A stretch of DNA of 64,000 nucleotides from Affinundibacterium baiyunense (GCF_018139645.1 NZ_JAGSPM010000005.1:256277-320276), one strand, 5' to 3'. Positions 26,583 through 36,729 are shown, counted from the first letter of the stretch. Numbers and translations are program-made. Notes: a model not told the origin generated them from the sequence alone.

Positions 26583-27281
26583 TTAATGTTGTTGCGCAAA
26601 TAATTGCAGCGTCGGCCAGCCATTTGCTTGCGCATGGGCTAACAAGAGTTGATTCGGATTGGTCGCAATCGGGTGCGTCACGATAGAGAGCAATGGAATA
26701 TCATTTTGAGAATCGCTGTAAAAATAACTCTTAGCAAAGTCGCTCAGTTGTTTGCCTTGTTGCGCCAGCCAAGCGTGTAAATGCGTGACTTTGCCGGGGC
26801 CAGAAGTCGGCACACCGCGCAGTTTACCAGTCAAATTGCCTTGTTCATCGAAATGTGGTTCCGCCGCCAATAAATGTTCAACACCTAGCGCTTGTGCGAT
26901 CGGTTGGGTAACAAAGCGATTGGTCGCGGTGATGATGGCGATTAAGTCGTTTTGTTCTTGATGTTGTTTTAGCAAATCAAACGCCGCTGGCAGTAGGGCA
27001 GGGTTGATGACTTCTTGCATGAATTGCGCATGGTAATCATTCAGTTGTTGACTTGAAAATTGCGCCAAAGTGCCTAGTGCAAATTCCAAATACTCGACTG
27101 GATCTAAAGTGCCAGCCTGATATTGTGCAAAGAATTCTGCGTTGCGACGACCAAACTCGTCTGCATCGACTGCACCAATGCGGCACAGAAATTGTCCCCA
27201 TTCATAATCAGAGTCAATCGGCAATAAGGTATGGTCAAGATCGAATAAGGCGATATTTTGCGTCGATTGTTTAGTCATCAT
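26583..27281 (-). CDS. HAD-superfamily subfamily IB phosphatase (SerB-like)
   Basis: This 232-residue hydrolase has the HAD motif I FDLDHTLLP (residues 13-21), motif II T-A-T-N-R-F (about residue 117) and motif IV YFYSDSQNDIPLL (about 191-203), with the subfamily-IB cap between motifs I and II. Such enzymes are Mg-dependent phosphatases related to phosphoserine phosphatase; the substrate is unknown. It is in the conserved hda-HAD-pcnB order seen in many betaproteobacteria, 24 bases before pcnB. Confidence 0.9.
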   Translation of the reverse strand: MMTKQSTQNIALFDLDHTLLPIDSDYEWGQFLCRIGAVDADEFGRRNAEFFAQYQAGTLDPVEYLEFALGTLAQFSSQQLNDYHAQFMQEVINPALLPAAFDLLKQHQEQNDLIAIITATNRFVTQPIAQALGVEHLLAAEPHFDEQGNLTGKLRGVPTSGPGKVTHLHAWLAQQGKQLSDFAKSYFYSDSQNDIPLLSIVTHPIATNPNQLLLAHAQANGWPTLQLFAQQH

Positions 27282-27331
27282 TGTTTATCTCAATACATAC
27301 TCAGGGTGCTCGTTTTTCACTGCAGTCAACT

Positions 27332-28009
27332 TTATTCTGCGTGATCTCTTTGCAATAATTCGCGCAATAAGGGTAAGGTAATAGGGCGTTTGGTTTCTAG
27401 CGAATAATGATCGAGCTCGCCCAGCATAGAACTTAGCGAACGCATATCGCGGCGATAGTGGGTAATTAAATACGGCAATACGCCTTGTGCTAAGCCAATT
27501 CCTTTGGCCTGCGCGGATCGCTCTAGTGCGTCGATTTTATCTTCATCTGATAAACCAATAACTTGATAAATCAAGCCCCATCCCAATCGGGTACGCAGAT
27601 CCTCGCGTACGTTTAAAATCATTGGCGGATGGTTCCCCGCTGCCACAAAAAAAGCACCGTTCGCACGCGCTTCATTGAATAAAGCAAATGCATCAATTTG
27701 AGCCGCTGGCGACAGTTGGTCGCAATCATCAAGCAAGTAAAGATCAATCTCGGGGCTATACCAAAAATGTTCTTCCGCTGCGTTTGCGCTGATGTAACGC
27801 GTATTGGGCGTTTGTGCAATTGCGTTCAGTAGATGTGTCTTACCTGCGCCGGCTTCTCCCCAAAGATATACCGAGCGTTCGCCATACTGGCTCGCAATAC
27901 GTTCTGAAAACAGACACAAGATTTGCGCCAGTTCTGCATTTTGTCCAACTACAAAGGTGTCTAGCGACGGAGGGCTCTCCGCATCTAGATCAAGTAAAAG
28001 CTGTCTCAT
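27332..28009 (-). CDS. hda: DnaA regulatory inactivator Hda
   Basis: Hda promotes ATP hydrolysis on DnaA when bound to the loaded beta clamp, preventing re-initiation of replication. The 225-residue AAA+ protein begins M-R-Q-L-L-L-D-L, which contains the clamp-binding QLxLDL-like motif (residues 3-8). The Walker A-like loop is LWGEAGAGKTH and the Walker B is L-Y-L-L-D-D-C-D. It lacks the DnaA helix-turn-helix domain, which separates it from DnaA. The ATG at 28009 is chosen over a TTG-type start six codons upstream because it begins exactly at the clamp motif. Confidence 0.92.
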   Translation of the reverse strand: MRQLLLDLDAESPPSLDTFVVGQNAELAQILCLFSERIASQYGERSVYLWGEAGAGKTHLLNAIAQTPNTRYISANAAEEHFWYSPEIDLYLLDDCDQLSPAAQIDAFALFNEARANGAFFVAAGNHPPMILNVREDLRTRLGWGLIYQVIGLSDEDKIDALERSAQAKGIGLAQGVLPYLITHYRRDMRSLSSMLGELDHYSLETKRPITLPLLRELLQRDHAE

Positions 28010-28067
28010 TGTCGTGTATATCGTCAAAAACCAGTTTCGGCACCACTGAAGACATTACAAATTGTCT

Positions 28068-29156
28068 TCATTGTGATTGACGATAAAAGGAACTATTTAA
28101 ATAAGAAATACGCAGGTTTTTCGCCGCTACCGATAATACTGCCGATGCAGGAAGTGCAACCAAGATGCCTATGAAACCAAATAACTGACCAAATGCCATT
28201 AAGGCAAAGATGACAGTCAGAGGGTGTAAACCAATGCGTTCTCCGACCAATTTAGGTGTCAGGAAAAAGGATTCTAAGGCTTGGCCAGCGCCATAAATAA
28301 TTGCAACCGCGATCAGACCATGCAGATCACTGAACTGCAGAACGGCACTGATCAAGGCTAGAAATAAACCCAATCCAAAACCTAAGTAAGGAATAAATAC
28401 CAATAATCCAGTCAAAATCCCGACTGGAAGAGCGAGATCAAATCCGGCAATTGCAAGGCCAATGGAGTAGTAGCACGCAAGTACCACCATCACCAATATT
28501 TGACCACGTAAATATTGAGCGAGTAATTCATCGACTTCTTTAAACCATGATTGGGTTTGCGCCAACCAGCGGCGAGGAATGAAATTGCGCACTCGCGCGA
28601 TTAAGGCATGCCAGTCAACCATCAAATAAAACAAAACGATTGGAATCAAAATAAAGTTAGCTAGCATACCTAATACAGCAGTTCCACCAACGCGAATCGA
28701 CGACAACACCGCTTTACCAATCACATCACCGCTACTGGACAGATGGCTGCTGATTAAGGCTTTGATACCCTCGCTATCGATATTGGCTTGGATGCCAAAG
28801 TCATGTAACAGTGGGCCGATTGTGGTGTTGAGCTTGTCGAGAAATAAAGGAATTTGATTATGCAGTAAGGGAATTTGCTTTTGCAAAATTGGCACCATGA
28901 TGAGGACGATCGCCAAGATACACGCAACCACAAATAAGATCATCAAGGTTGCAGCGATCGGTCTAGGTAATTGTCTATTTCTAAAGCGTAGCTGGCATAA
29001 ACGGTCTAACCAAGGATTAAGTACATAAGCCAAAATCGCTGCCACAATAAATGGCATCAAAATCGGTCCCAATAACGATAGCAAAAGAATAAACGCGAGG
29101 GCGACACCTAACCACGTTAAAGATTGTTTTTGCTTACTGGTCAAATTAAATGGCAT
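28068..29156 (-). CDS. AI-2E family transporter (PerM-like permease)
   Basis: This 362-residue inner-membrane protein has about eight transmembrane helices in the AI-2E (UPF0118) arrangement: a hydrophobic N-terminal group, a soluble-looking loop at about 120-160, and a C-terminal group with P-V-G-I-L-T-G-L-L-V-F-I-P-Y-L-G and L-V-G-E-R-I-G-L-H-P-L. The real substrate is not established for most members; some export AI-2 or couple to sodium. It stands divergent from purM, with hda downstream, the usual order in Burkholderiales. Confidence 0.92.
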   Translation of the reverse strand: MPFNLTSKQKQSLTWLGVALAFILLLSLLGPILMPFIVAAILAYVLNPWLDRLCQLRFRNRQLPRPIAATLMILFVVACILAIVLIMVPILQKQIPLLHNQIPLFLDKLNTTIGPLLHDFGIQANIDSEGIKALISSHLSSSGDVIGKAVLSSIRVGGTAVLGMLANFILIPIVLFYLMVDWHALIARVRNFIPRRWLAQTQSWFKEVDELLAQYLRGQILVMVVLACYYSIGLAIAGFDLALPVGILTGLLVFIPYLGFGLGLFLALISAVLQFSDLHGLIAVAIIYGAGQALESFFLTPKLVGERIGLHPLTVIFALMAFGQLFGFIGILVALPASAVLSVAAKNLRISYLNSSFYRQSQ

Positions 29157-29363
29157 AGACTTTAGTCAGTTAAATTTCGATATGAAACGCTGGATTTGCC
29201 TAAAAACTAGGTAAAACGCAGGTCAATTTGTTAAAATACCGCTTTTGGTTTTACTAAAGTTCGTATTCTCCCTGAATTTCTAAGGAAATTACGAATTTTT
29301 GTGAACCACGTTTCTGGCAATTCCGCTATTTTACCGCCTCAAGCCCCTACTGACGAATATCCT

Positions 29364-30407
29364 ATGAGCACAAATACTCCTGTTTCTCTTTCTTATGCCG
29401 ACGCTGGTGTTGATATGGTTGCTGGCGACGCGCTGGTCGATGCGATTAAACCGTTTGCAAAACGTACTATGCGTGAAGGCGTCATGGCTGGCATCGGTGG
29501 TTTTGGTGCGATGTTTGAAGTCAGCAAAAAGTACAAAGAACCGGTATTGGTCTCTGGTACAGATGGTGTTGGAACTAAATTGAAATTGGCTTTCCATTTA
29601 AATCGTCACGATACTGTCGGTGTTGATTTGGTCGCTATGAGCGTCAATGACATCTTGGTACAAGGCGCTGAACCTTTATTCTTCCTCGATTATTTTGCTT
29701 GCGGCAAATTAGATGTGGCGACGGCGACCGACGTGATCAAAGGCATCGCGTTTGGTTGCGAACAAGCGGGTTGCGCTTTGATTGGCGGAGAAACGGCTGA
29801 AATGCCTTCTATGTATCCAGAAGGTGAATACGATTTGGCAGGTTTCGCAGTCGGTGCCGTGGAAAAATCCAAGATCATCGACGGCAGCAAAATTGTCCCA
29901 GGTGACGTAATTTTAGGCTTGGCATCTTCAGGCATTCATTCCAACGGCTTTTCTTTAGTACGCAAAATCATCGAAGTCGCGAATCCCGATTTAAACGCTG
30001 ATTTCCACGGTCGTAGCTTGGCAGACGCCTTGATCGCACCAACTCGTATTTACGTCAAACCTTTATTGGATTTGATGGCGAGCATGGAAGTGAAGGGCAT
30101 GGCGCATATCACTGGCGGTGGTTTGGTAGAAAACGTACCACGTGTATTGGGCGATAAACTCACGGCAATCTTGGATAGTAAATCTTGGGAAATGCCGCCA
30201 TTGTTTAAATGGTTGCAACAACATGGTGGTGTGGCTGACGCAGAAATGCATCGTGTGTTCAACTGCGGTATTGGTATGGTTGTCATCGTGGCAGCTGATC
30301 AAGCAGATGCAGCAATGGCACAGCTTACAGCCGCGGGCGAAGCGGTGTACAAGATCGGTGCGATTCGCGCACGCGAAGGTAACGAACATCAAACTATTGT
30401 TGTGTAA
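29364..30407 (+). CDS. purM: Phosphoribosylformylglycinamidine cyclo-ligase (AIR synthetase)
   Basis: PurM closes the imidazole ring in purine synthesis, forming AIR from FGAM with ATP. The 347-residue protein starts [10 protein letters not shown] and has the PurM signatures [31 protein letters not shown] and H-I-T-G-G-G-L. A GTG at 29301 would add 21 residues; the ATG at 29364 gives the normal length and is preferred, though its ribosome-binding site is weak. A terminator follows at 30566. Confidence 0.96.
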   Translation: MSTNTPVSLSYADAGVDMVAGDALVDAIKPFAKRTMREGVMAGIGGFGAMFEVSKKYKEPVLVSGTDGVGTKLKLAFHLNRHDTVGVDLVAMSVNDILVQGAEPLFFLDYFACGKLDVATATDVIKGIAFGCEQAGCALIGGETAEMPSMYPEGEYDLAGFAVGAVEKSKIIDGSKIVPGDVILGLASSGIHSNGFSLVRKIIEVANPDLNADFHGRSLADALIAPTRIYVKPLLDLMASMEVKGMAHITGGGLVENVPRVLGDKLTAILDSKSWEMPPLFKWLQQHGGVADAEMHRVFNCGIGMVVIVAADQADAAMAQLTAAGEAVYKIGAIRAREGNEHQTIVV

Positions 30408-30565
30408 CGCAAATCTCGATCTTGTTTGTCTTGGTCGAATGTATGCGATGTAAGGCAGTTATAGAGAATTAATACTAAGTTCGCTGTAGTTTTTTATTTG
30501 TAGCTCGTCAGCGATGCTTATTCAGCAAGATAGTTTGTAGTTCGTTTTATGAATAAAAGAAAAGA

Positions 30566-30599
30566 CCAGAATCTGTATTTCGCAGATTCTGGTTTTTTT
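30566..30599. terminator. Rho-independent terminator after purM
   Basis: A perfect 10-base-pair stem (CCAGAATCTG / CAGATTCTGG) with a seven-base loop is followed by seven Ts on the plus strand. The minus strand also carries a T-rich tract after the stem, so it may serve the convergent lipocalin gene too. Confidence 0.88.
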
Positions 30600-30643
30600 G
30601 TTTGGGGAGTTAGTGATTAGAGAATCAGAAATATTCGTTCAGC

Positions 30644-31174
30644 TTAATTTAATGGATTGCTTTGCGCACTGATTTGAAATTGATTGATGTTGTAACCGAG
30701 GGTTGCAGCTTTCTCTAGAATTTTCTCTTGAATTGATGGATCGAGTGCGGCAGAGCGCGACAAAATCCAGCCATATTTCCGACTTGGTTCACCAACCAAA
30801 ACCCACTGATAATTCGGATCTAAATCGAGTACCCAATAATTGCCGTAGAACGGCCTGAAGAAGCTAACGCGTAGCTTGGCGTTTCTACTTGCTTCAACAA
30901 GTTTGGCAACGCCATTTGCCTCTTCAATACTGCCGTCTTTGGTTCGACAACGATTAATGACGCGAATTTGGTCGTCATCGCGTTGGTATTCAGCTTGTGT
31001 ATCGGCCACACACATCGATTGAAACTTATTGGGGATAAAAGCAACTTGATACCATTTTCCTATGTAGCGATTTAAATCGACTTTTTCTACGGTCGCTAAT
31101 GGTGCATATTCTTCATTGCAAGCGCTTAATAAGCTGGTACACACCAGCGCTACGACTGTCAAAAGCTTCTTCAT
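30644..31174 (-). CDS. blc: Bacterial lipocalin (Blc-type outer-membrane lipoprotein)
   Basis: This 176-residue lipoprotein has a signal ending in L-L-S-A-C (Cys about residue 19) and the lipocalin signature Y-I-G-K-W-Y-Q-V-A-F-I-P (about 38-49). The characteristic N-Y-W-V-L-D-L-D-P-N-Y-Q-W and Y-G-W-I-L-S-R motifs of Blc follow (about 110-145). Blc binds lysophospholipids or fatty acids at the outer membrane and is stress-induced. Lipocalins are frequent members of LitR-controlled light-inducible sets in other bacteria, but no 11-base repeat was seen upstream here. Confidence 0.92.
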   Translation of the reverse strand: MKKLLTVVALVCTSLLSACNEEYAPLATVEKVDLNRYIGKWYQVAFIPNKFQSMCVADTQAEYQRDDDQIRVINRCRTKDGSIEEANGVAKLVEASRNAKLRVSFFRPFYGNYWVLDLDPNYQWVLVGEPSRKYGWILSRSAALDPSIQEKILEKAATLGYNINQFQISAQSNPLN

Positions 31175-31328
31175 GATTATCGGATGTGAAGTTGAGAGGA
31201 CTTCATTCTAAAGTGTTTTTGCTTTGGGAGATGCCTGTACAGAATCTCTTTGAAGGAATCTTCAATCGCTTAATTAGCTTGAATAACTTAAAGAGTTGAA
31301 ATATTTTGCGCTGGGTATTTTTTAAATA

Positions 31329-31357
31329 AAAAAAAGGCCGGGTATGAGAACCGGCCC
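31329..31357 (-). terminator. Rho-independent terminator of the cyclophilin gene
   Basis: On the minus strand a GGCCGG/CCGGCC stem with a nine-base loop runs directly into a run of at least eight Ts. It lies 35 bases after the stop of the gene at 31392. Confidence 0.85.
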
Positions 31358-31391
31358 TAAGAGGGAGATTAAGACTTGAAAACTTGATCGA

Positions 31392-32228
31392 TCACTGCGT
31401 TTGTATCATTGAGTTAATTAACACACTTGTGACCGGAACATTTTGTAACCCGCCGCGGGTTGATGTTGGAACGACCTTAATTTTATCGACGGTCTCAATA
31501 CCACTCACCACTTTGCCGAATACCGCATATCCACCAGCATTGGTATCGAGTGCTTGGTTATCAACGACGTTAATGAAAAACTGTGCGGTAGCCGAATCTA
31601 AAACCTCAGTGCGTGCCATCGCGATCGTGCCGCGTAAATTGCTCAGACTATTTCCAGCTTCTAACTTGATTGGTGCTTGCGTCGCTGGTTGGGTTAAATC
31701 TGCATTGAAACCACCGCCTTGGATCATAAAATCTTGAATCACACGGTGAAAGATTTTATTCACATAAAAACCGGATTCAACATAGTTCAAGAAATTATCA
31801 ACAGTGATCGGCGCTTTTGCTGGATTCAATTCAAGCACAACGCTGCCCAATGAAGTTGTCATTGTTACTTGCGGCTGTTTAGCGAGTGGGATGGTCACGT
31901 TATTGGCATACAGAGAATTTGAACTACCATCACTAATAACTATAGGAACGCTGCCAACACCGATGATTTTGCAACTGAATACTTTTTGTGTTGGAGTGCT
32001 ACCTGTTAATTCCGTTATTTTTAAGCAGCCTTGATGCGACATATTGATGCCTAAATCTAAGTTCTGCCCTTTCACAGTGATAACACTTGTTTTACGATAT
32101 ACCAATTGGTCACTGCTTACTTCAGAAATACTAACTTTTCTTGTTGCTGGTGTAGAGCTGTCGCTACCGCTACCACCACAAGCGCTCAACAGCGCAACAG
32201 AACTCAATAAAAGAACAGATAATTTCAA
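31392..32228 (-). CDS. Cyclophilin-type peptidyl-prolyl isomerase lipoprotein
   Basis: This 278-residue protein has a lipoprotein signal ending L-L-S-A-C-G-G-S (Cys about residue 17), a low-complexity linker, a beta-rich domain of about 90 residues (20-110) and a cyclophilin domain (about 115-278) with FHRVIQDFMIQGGGF, A-M-A-R-T-E-V-L-D-S-A-T-A-Q-F-F-I-N and G-G-Y-A-V-F-G-K-V. Such enzymes assist folding in the periplasm or at the membrane. No ATG is suitable; the TTG at 32228 follows a TTTTTGGAG ribosome-binding site by six bases and starts M-K-L-S-V-L-L-L-S-S-V-A-L-L. A TTG four codons earlier overlaps that site and is less likely. Confidence 0.88.
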   Translation of the reverse strand: MKLSVLLLSSVALLSACGGSGSDSSTPATRKVSISEVSSDQLVYRKTSVITVKGQNLDLGINMSHQGCLKITELTGSTPTQKVFSCKIIGVGSVPIVISDGSSNSLYANNVTIPLAKQPQVTMTTSLGSVVLELNPAKAPITVDNFLNYVESGFYVNKIFHRVIQDFMIQGGGFNADLTQPATQAPIKLEAGNSLSNLRGTIAMARTEVLDSATAQFFINVVDNQALDTNAGGYAVFGKVVSGIETVDKIKVVPTSTRGGLQNVPVTSVLINSMIQTQ

Positions 32229-32378
32229 GAGAAACTCCAAAAAGCTTGATTAGATAAAACAGCAGTATAGGCTGCCAACCGAGGATCAGAAATTGTTTTC
32301 CTGTCCTAATTTTGTAGCAATATGTAGCAATTTGTATGTGTGAACAAAGGGTTGCAATTGCGAGCGATGATAGTGTGT

Positions 32379-33236
32379 TTATTGATCTCTTTTTCTCCCT
32401 TTTTGCTTTGTATTTAATCGGCTCAAGGTGCGATCAATGTCGCTGATTAATTTGTCATTTTTCCCTTTTAATAAAGCAAATCGAATTCCGTCTTTGAGCA
32501 CAGGAATAGGTAGTACAGAAAATCGCGTCACTTGATGTGCTGATAAATCCGTTTCGTTTTCTTGCGGGATTTTGATTGATTTAATGAGCGCTTCGACTTC
32601 TTTATGATTTGTTAAGGGGCTAGCAAAAATCATTGCGTCGATACGTCGACTTTGTAACTTTTTCAGGCGTGGTCCGTAGGCATCGATATCATCGTCGGTT
32701 TTAAATAAGACATTTTTTAAACGATCAAATTCTCCGCCATACTTGGAGCCACGAACGACACCAATCGTTTTTCCTTTTAAATCTTCAATTGTTTTAAAGG
32801 GGAATTGCTGATCAGTGCGTGTGACTAGCCACAGATATTGATATACAACCGGTTCAGAAAAGCGAAAAATCTCTGCACGTTCTGGTGTCAGACTTAAGCC
32901 AAAAATCAATCCGCCCTCCGTACTGGCAATCTTTACCGCGCGATTCCAAGGATATATTTGTAAACTAAATTGAATATTGTGATCTTTCTCGATTGCGGAA
33001 AATACGCGAGTAAAGCGTTCTGGAATTGGGTTGAGTTCGCCTTTTTCATTACGATTTTCACCAAAAAGTAAGGGGACTTTGGTTTGTGCAAAACTAGGGA
33101 TCACAATCAAATAGCTACAGACAATTAGCGTGAGGGCGAGCACACCGATCGTTTGTGATAGCCAATACTTCGCGGCACCAGTTTGCGTGCGCAGCAGGAG
33201 ATCGGAATTGAATATACGCACTTTGGATTGTTGCAT
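32379..33236 (-). CDS. Family 3 periplasmic solute-binding protein-like sensor/transport protein
   Basis: This 285-residue protein has a short cytoplasmic N-terminus, a hydrophobic segment (about 30-50, ending in S-F-A-Q) that looks like a signal peptide or anchor, and a bacterial substrate-binding domain (SBP_bac_3) with I-E-D-L-K-G-K-T-I-G-V-V-R-G-S-K-Y-G. No permease or ATPase gene is next to it, so it may be a stand-alone amino-acid-type binding protein. The ATG at 33236 is preferred over a TTG 12 codons upstream. Confidence 0.82.
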   Translation of the reverse strand: MQQSKVRIFNSDLLLRTQTGAAKYWLSQTIGVLALTLIVCSYLIVIPSFAQTKVPLLFGENRNEKGELNPIPERFTRVFSAIEKDHNIQFSLQIYPWNRAVKIASTEGGLIFGLSLTPERAEIFRFSEPVVYQYLWLVTRTDQQFPFKTIEDLKGKTIGVVRGSKYGGEFDRLKNVLFKTDDDIDAYGPRLKKLQSRRIDAMIFASPLTNHKEVEALIKSIKIPQENETDLSAHQVTRFSVLPIPVLKDGIRFALLKGKNDKLISDIDRTLSRLNTKQKGRKRDQ

Positions 33237-33398
33237 TAGGCCCACGTGATCTTGATAATTTCTGTATTGCAATTATAAGTGCGAATGGGCGCTTTGCGCA
33301 GGATGTGTGCTTGATTCAAGTGGACAAATATGATTTTTTACATTTTGTTTTGAATTAACTTTTGAAAATGGATAAATTGACTTAAAAAACAGAGGGAT

Positions 33399-34673
33399 TT
33401 ATACAAGTCCCTCGAGCAGTAAGATATCAACCCAACTTCCTGAAACTACATTCGCTTGATCTTCGTTTAACACAATGATGCAGTTCGCCTCTGACATTGA
33501 CCGCAGCATGCCTGAACCTTGCGCGCCAGTTGTGCTCACTTCCAATAGACCGCTTGCATTGCGTTTGACAATTCCACGTTGATATTCGGTCCGCCCTGGC
33601 CGTTTGGCGATAGCTTGCGTCGATGTCGCTGGCACCAAAATTGGAGACGTAATGATTGCGCCATTGAGCTGTTGTAGTGCTTGTTTCACAAAAAAATAGA
33701 AACTGATCATGGTTGCGACTGGATTGCCTGGTAAGCCAAACAAATAGGCCGATTTGCCGTTTGATTGAATTTCACCAAAAGCCAATGGCCGTCCAGGTCG
33801 CATTGCAATGTTCCAAAAATTAATTTGTCCTAATTTTGCCATGACTTGTTTGGTGTAATCGGCGGCACCAACTGAGACACCACCTGATGTGATGATGGCA
33901 TCCGCCTGTTCACAAGCGCAGCGCAGTGCTTGTTCTAAAGCTTCAGGTTGGTCTTCAACGACGCCCATATCGATGACCTCACAACCAAGGCGAGATAGCA
34001 TACCGAATACGGTGTATCGATTGCTGTCAAATATACACCCAGCCTCTAGTGTTTCTCCCAGTGAGCGAACTTCATCGCCAGTTGAGAAGTAGGCGACTTT
34101 TAAGCGTCTTTGTACGCGGATTTTTGCAATGCCGAGTGAAGCGAGTAGGCCTAATTCTGCTGGGCCAAGTAGCTTGCCTTTGGTGATGGCACATGAACCA
34201 TTGCTTAAGTCTTCGCCACGCAAACGGCAATTATTCCCTTGTTTAATTTTGTTGGCGGGAATCTCAATTTGGTTCGATGTGAAGTTGACGAGTTCTTGAG
34301 GAATAACGGTATCGCAAGAATCTGGCATTACGGCACCAGTCATGATCTTGATACAAGTTCCTAACCTGACTTGCTGTTGATACGGATGACCGGCAAGCGC
34401 TTCGCCAGCAATATCGAGGCGCAATACTTGATCGGGGTGTAACTGTGCACCGTCAAAGGCATAGCCATCCATGGCTGAATTATTGTGTGCAGGGACATCG
34501 ATCGGTGAGAGCACATCTTCTGCAAGGACGCGACCAAGTACAGATTTGAGATCAAGCTCTTCGCTATCTGAGATGGGGCTTAAATTGGATAATATCCAGT
34601 TTCGTGCTTGATCGACAGATAGTGTGGAACCATCTTGCTGTGAATTGCTGTGCTGCGTATTGGTTGGCTTCAT
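33399..34673 (-). CDS. moeA: Molybdopterin molybdenumtransferase MoeA
   Basis: MoeA inserts molybdate into molybdopterin adenylate to make Moco. The 424-residue protein has the MoeA domain order: N-terminal D-V-P-A-H-N-N-S-A-M-D-G-Y-A, G-T-C-I-K-I-M-T-G-A-V-M-P, S-T-G-D-E and the MoCF_biosynth-domain signatures T-S-G-G-V-S-V-G-A-A-D-Y and L-P-G-N-P-V-A-T-M, then the C-terminal beta domain. It follows mobA by 63 bases and is the last of the moaA-mobA-moeA run. Confidence 0.95.
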   Translation of the reverse strand: MKPTNTQHSNSQQDGSTLSVDQARNWILSNLSPISDSEELDLKSVLGRVLAEDVLSPIDVPAHNNSAMDGYAFDGAQLHPDQVLRLDIAGEALAGHPYQQQVRLGTCIKIMTGAVMPDSCDTVIPQELVNFTSNQIEIPANKIKQGNNCRLRGEDLSNGSCAITKGKLLGPAELGLLASLGIAKIRVQRRLKVAYFSTGDEVRSLGETLEAGCIFDSNRYTVFGMLSRLGCEVIDMGVVEDQPEALEQALRCACEQADAIITSGGVSVGAADYTKQVMAKLGQINFWNIAMRPGRPLAFGEIQSNGKSAYLFGLPGNPVATMISFYFFVKQALQQLNGAIITSPILVPATSTQAIAKRPGRTEYQRGIVKRNASGLLEVSTTGAQGSGMLRSMSEANCIIVLNEDQANVVSGSWVDILLLEGLV

Positions 34674-34736
34674 AAAAGTGTTCTTTAATGTGATTAAAGA
34701 GGAGGCGGAAGCGTAGTTGCTTGTCGTCGATGTGTG

Positions 34737-35351
34737 TTAACTGGCAAATAATATCAACTCTTCTTTTGTGTTGATATTGCGAAAATCGGCATTGTGTTCG
34801 AATGGAACTTCAACCACGCTTAATTCGCGATACCAAACACTGACTTTGCGACCACCATTTTTTAGGAACGCTTCCAAATGTGATTTCAAATTGGTTTTGA
34901 GTAGACAAAATACAGGTTGCTGTTGCCATCGAAGGCTGTGCTCATGTTGGCCATTGCTGTCAGCGGTAATGACTACCGCTAGCTGAGCATTTGTTTGTTC
35001 TAAAGCAGTCGCAAGCTTCTGTACCAAATCGAGCGGGAGAAATGGCGAGTCGCAAGGTGCAGTCACCATGAAGTCACTTTCGCAATAATTTAATCCAGCA
35101 TGTACACCAGCCAGTGGGCCGGCATAATCAGGAAGAATATCGGCGATTAAATGCTCAGAGAATGGAGCGTATTGATCTGCATCTTGATTTACATTGATCA
35201 TTAATTGCCCTACTTGTGGCGCTAATCGACGCGCCACGTGCGCAACCATCGCTTCATTCTTAAATGTTTGTAGACCTTTATTCACGTGCCCCATGCGCGT
35301 GCCTCGACCACCTGCCAATATCAATCCAGAAATTTGTTCAATCGGGATCAT
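34737..35351 (-). CDS. mobA: Molybdenum cofactor guanylyltransferase
   Basis: MobA converts Moco to the bis-MGD form used by DMSO-reductase-family enzymes, using GTP. The 204-residue protein has the N-terminal nucleotide-binding loop LILAGGRGTRMGHVNKGL (residues 10-27) and A-P-C-D-S-P-F (about 98-104), as in the family. It is encoded between moaA and moeA; the start ATG at 35351 has an SD-like sequence. Its presence suggests a bis-MGD molybdoenzyme, such as nitrate or formate-related enzymes, elsewhere in the genome. Confidence 0.94.
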   Translation of the reverse strand: MIPIEQISGLILAGGRGTRMGHVNKGLQTFKNEAMVAHVARRLAPQVGQLMINVNQDADQYAPFSEHLIADILPDYAGPLAGVHAGLNYCESDFMVTAPCDSPFLPLDLVQKLATALEQTNAQLAVVITADSNGQHEHSLRWQQQPVFCLLKTNLKSHLEAFLKNGGRKVSVWYRELSVVEVPFEHNADFRNINTKEELILFAS

Positions 35352-35449
35352 GCGAAAGATTTCTTTATTATGAATGTGAATAAATGGCTTACTGTAAATT
35401 AGACAGTTAGTACGCGATCATCGCCCTTTTTCTCGATGCCTTGCGCGGC

Positions 35450-36598
35450 CTAACCACCAATATATGACATCTCAATTTTTTGCGAAGTCACATCTTTAGT
35501 AGTCATTGCGCTCCCACGTAATTCTGAGTAGCGATCTTGGCGATTCTGCCAGATTGAGGCAATTAGCTTAGAAATTTTCACGTCTATTTGATTGGAATCT
35601 TGATTTGGCTCATTGCTGCGTAAGTATTGTCGCAAATCGTAACCAGCTGTGGCAAATAGACAGGTATAGAGCATTCCTTGGGTAGATAGTCGTGCTCGAC
35701 TGCAATCGCGACAAAAGGCTTTGCTGACACTAGAAATAAAGCCCAATTCTCCTTGCCCATCTTGATGCTGATAGCGTGTTGCTGTTTCACTTTTATTGTT
35801 CGCTTGAAGTGCTACCAATGGCATACCTGCATTTGCTAGCGTATCGATAATCTGCGCTGTTGACATCACTTCATCCATGCACCATGCATTCGATGATCCC
35901 ACATCCATAAATTCAATGAATCGAAGGATGTGCGGTGTGTCTTTAAAATAGCGAGCCATCTCAATAACTTGGTTGGCGTTGACACTTTTTTTGACAACCA
36001 TATTGATTTTGATTTGCTCAAAGCCAGCCGATTCTGCGGCTTGAATTCCTTCAAGCACCTGCGCGACGGGAAAATCAACATCGTTCATTTGCTTGAAAAT
36101 GTGGTCGTTAAGCGCATCTAGCGAAACTGTCAGGCGATTTAATCCGGCATCTTTTAGGCTTTGCGCTTTTTGCTTTAGCAATGCGGCATTTGTAGTTAAG
36201 GTGAGGTCAATAGGCTGACCGTTAGCGCTGCGTATTCCGCTCAATAGATGAATTAATTCTTCGAGATTTTTCCGTAATAGAGGCTCGCCGCCTGTTAAAC
36301 GGATTTTCGTGACGCCATGTGCAACAAAGAGTTTCGCTAATCGGGTAATTTCTTCAAAACTGAGTAAGTCGCGTTGTGGAAGATACGCATAGTCTTTATT
36401 GAATATCTCTTTGGGCATGCAATAGGTACAGCGAAAATTACAGCGATCTGTCACTGAAATTCTGAGGTCTTGCAATGGACGATGCAGTTGATCCTTTAGT
36501 GTTCCAGTTGAACTGTCGGAAGGTAAGTTATTCCAAGATAAATCGACCAAATCGCTGCCGCTTGGGAGCATTTTTATTGGAATGAATTGTTTGGACAT
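35450..36598 (-). CDS. moaA: GTP 3',8-cyclase (radical SAM)
   Basis: MoaA starts Moco synthesis by converting GTP to 3',8-cyclo-GTP with MoaC. The 382-residue protein has an N-terminal extension of about 40 residues, the radical-SAM cluster CNFRCTYCMP (C53, C57, C60), the second cluster cysteines C-R-D-C and C-L-F (about residues 295-315) and the essential C-terminal double glycine (S-Y-I-G-G). moaC, moaD, moaE are not in the window. It is the first gene of moaA-mobA-moeA. Confidence 0.95.
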   Translation of the reverse strand: MSKQFIPIKMLPSGSDLVDLSWNNLPSDSSTGTLKDQLHRPLQDLRISVTDRCNFRCTYCMPKEIFNKDYAYLPQRDLLSFEEITRLAKLFVAHGVTKIRLTGGEPLLRKNLEELIHLLSGIRSANGQPIDLTLTTNAALLKQKAQSLKDAGLNRLTVSLDALNDHIFKQMNDVDFPVAQVLEGIQAAESAGFEQIKINMVVKKSVNANQVIEMARYFKDTPHILRFIEFMDVGSSNAWCMDEVMSTAQIIDTLANAGMPLVALQANNKSETATRYQHQDGQGELGFISSVSKAFCRDCSRARLSTQGMLYTCLFATAGYDLRQYLRSNEPNQDSNQIDVKISKLIASIWQNRQDRYSELRGSAMTTKDVTSQKIEMSYIGG

Positions 36599-36729
36599 AA
36601 GTCAGAAAAATCGATAAGAAAATTTCACGAACAATATCACGAGTTGACATGTTTTGTTGAAGCTGCTGTGAAAGTAGGCACGCTTGCTTGGTGACACAAT
36701 GCGCGCTGAAACGTCAATCAAATACCAAT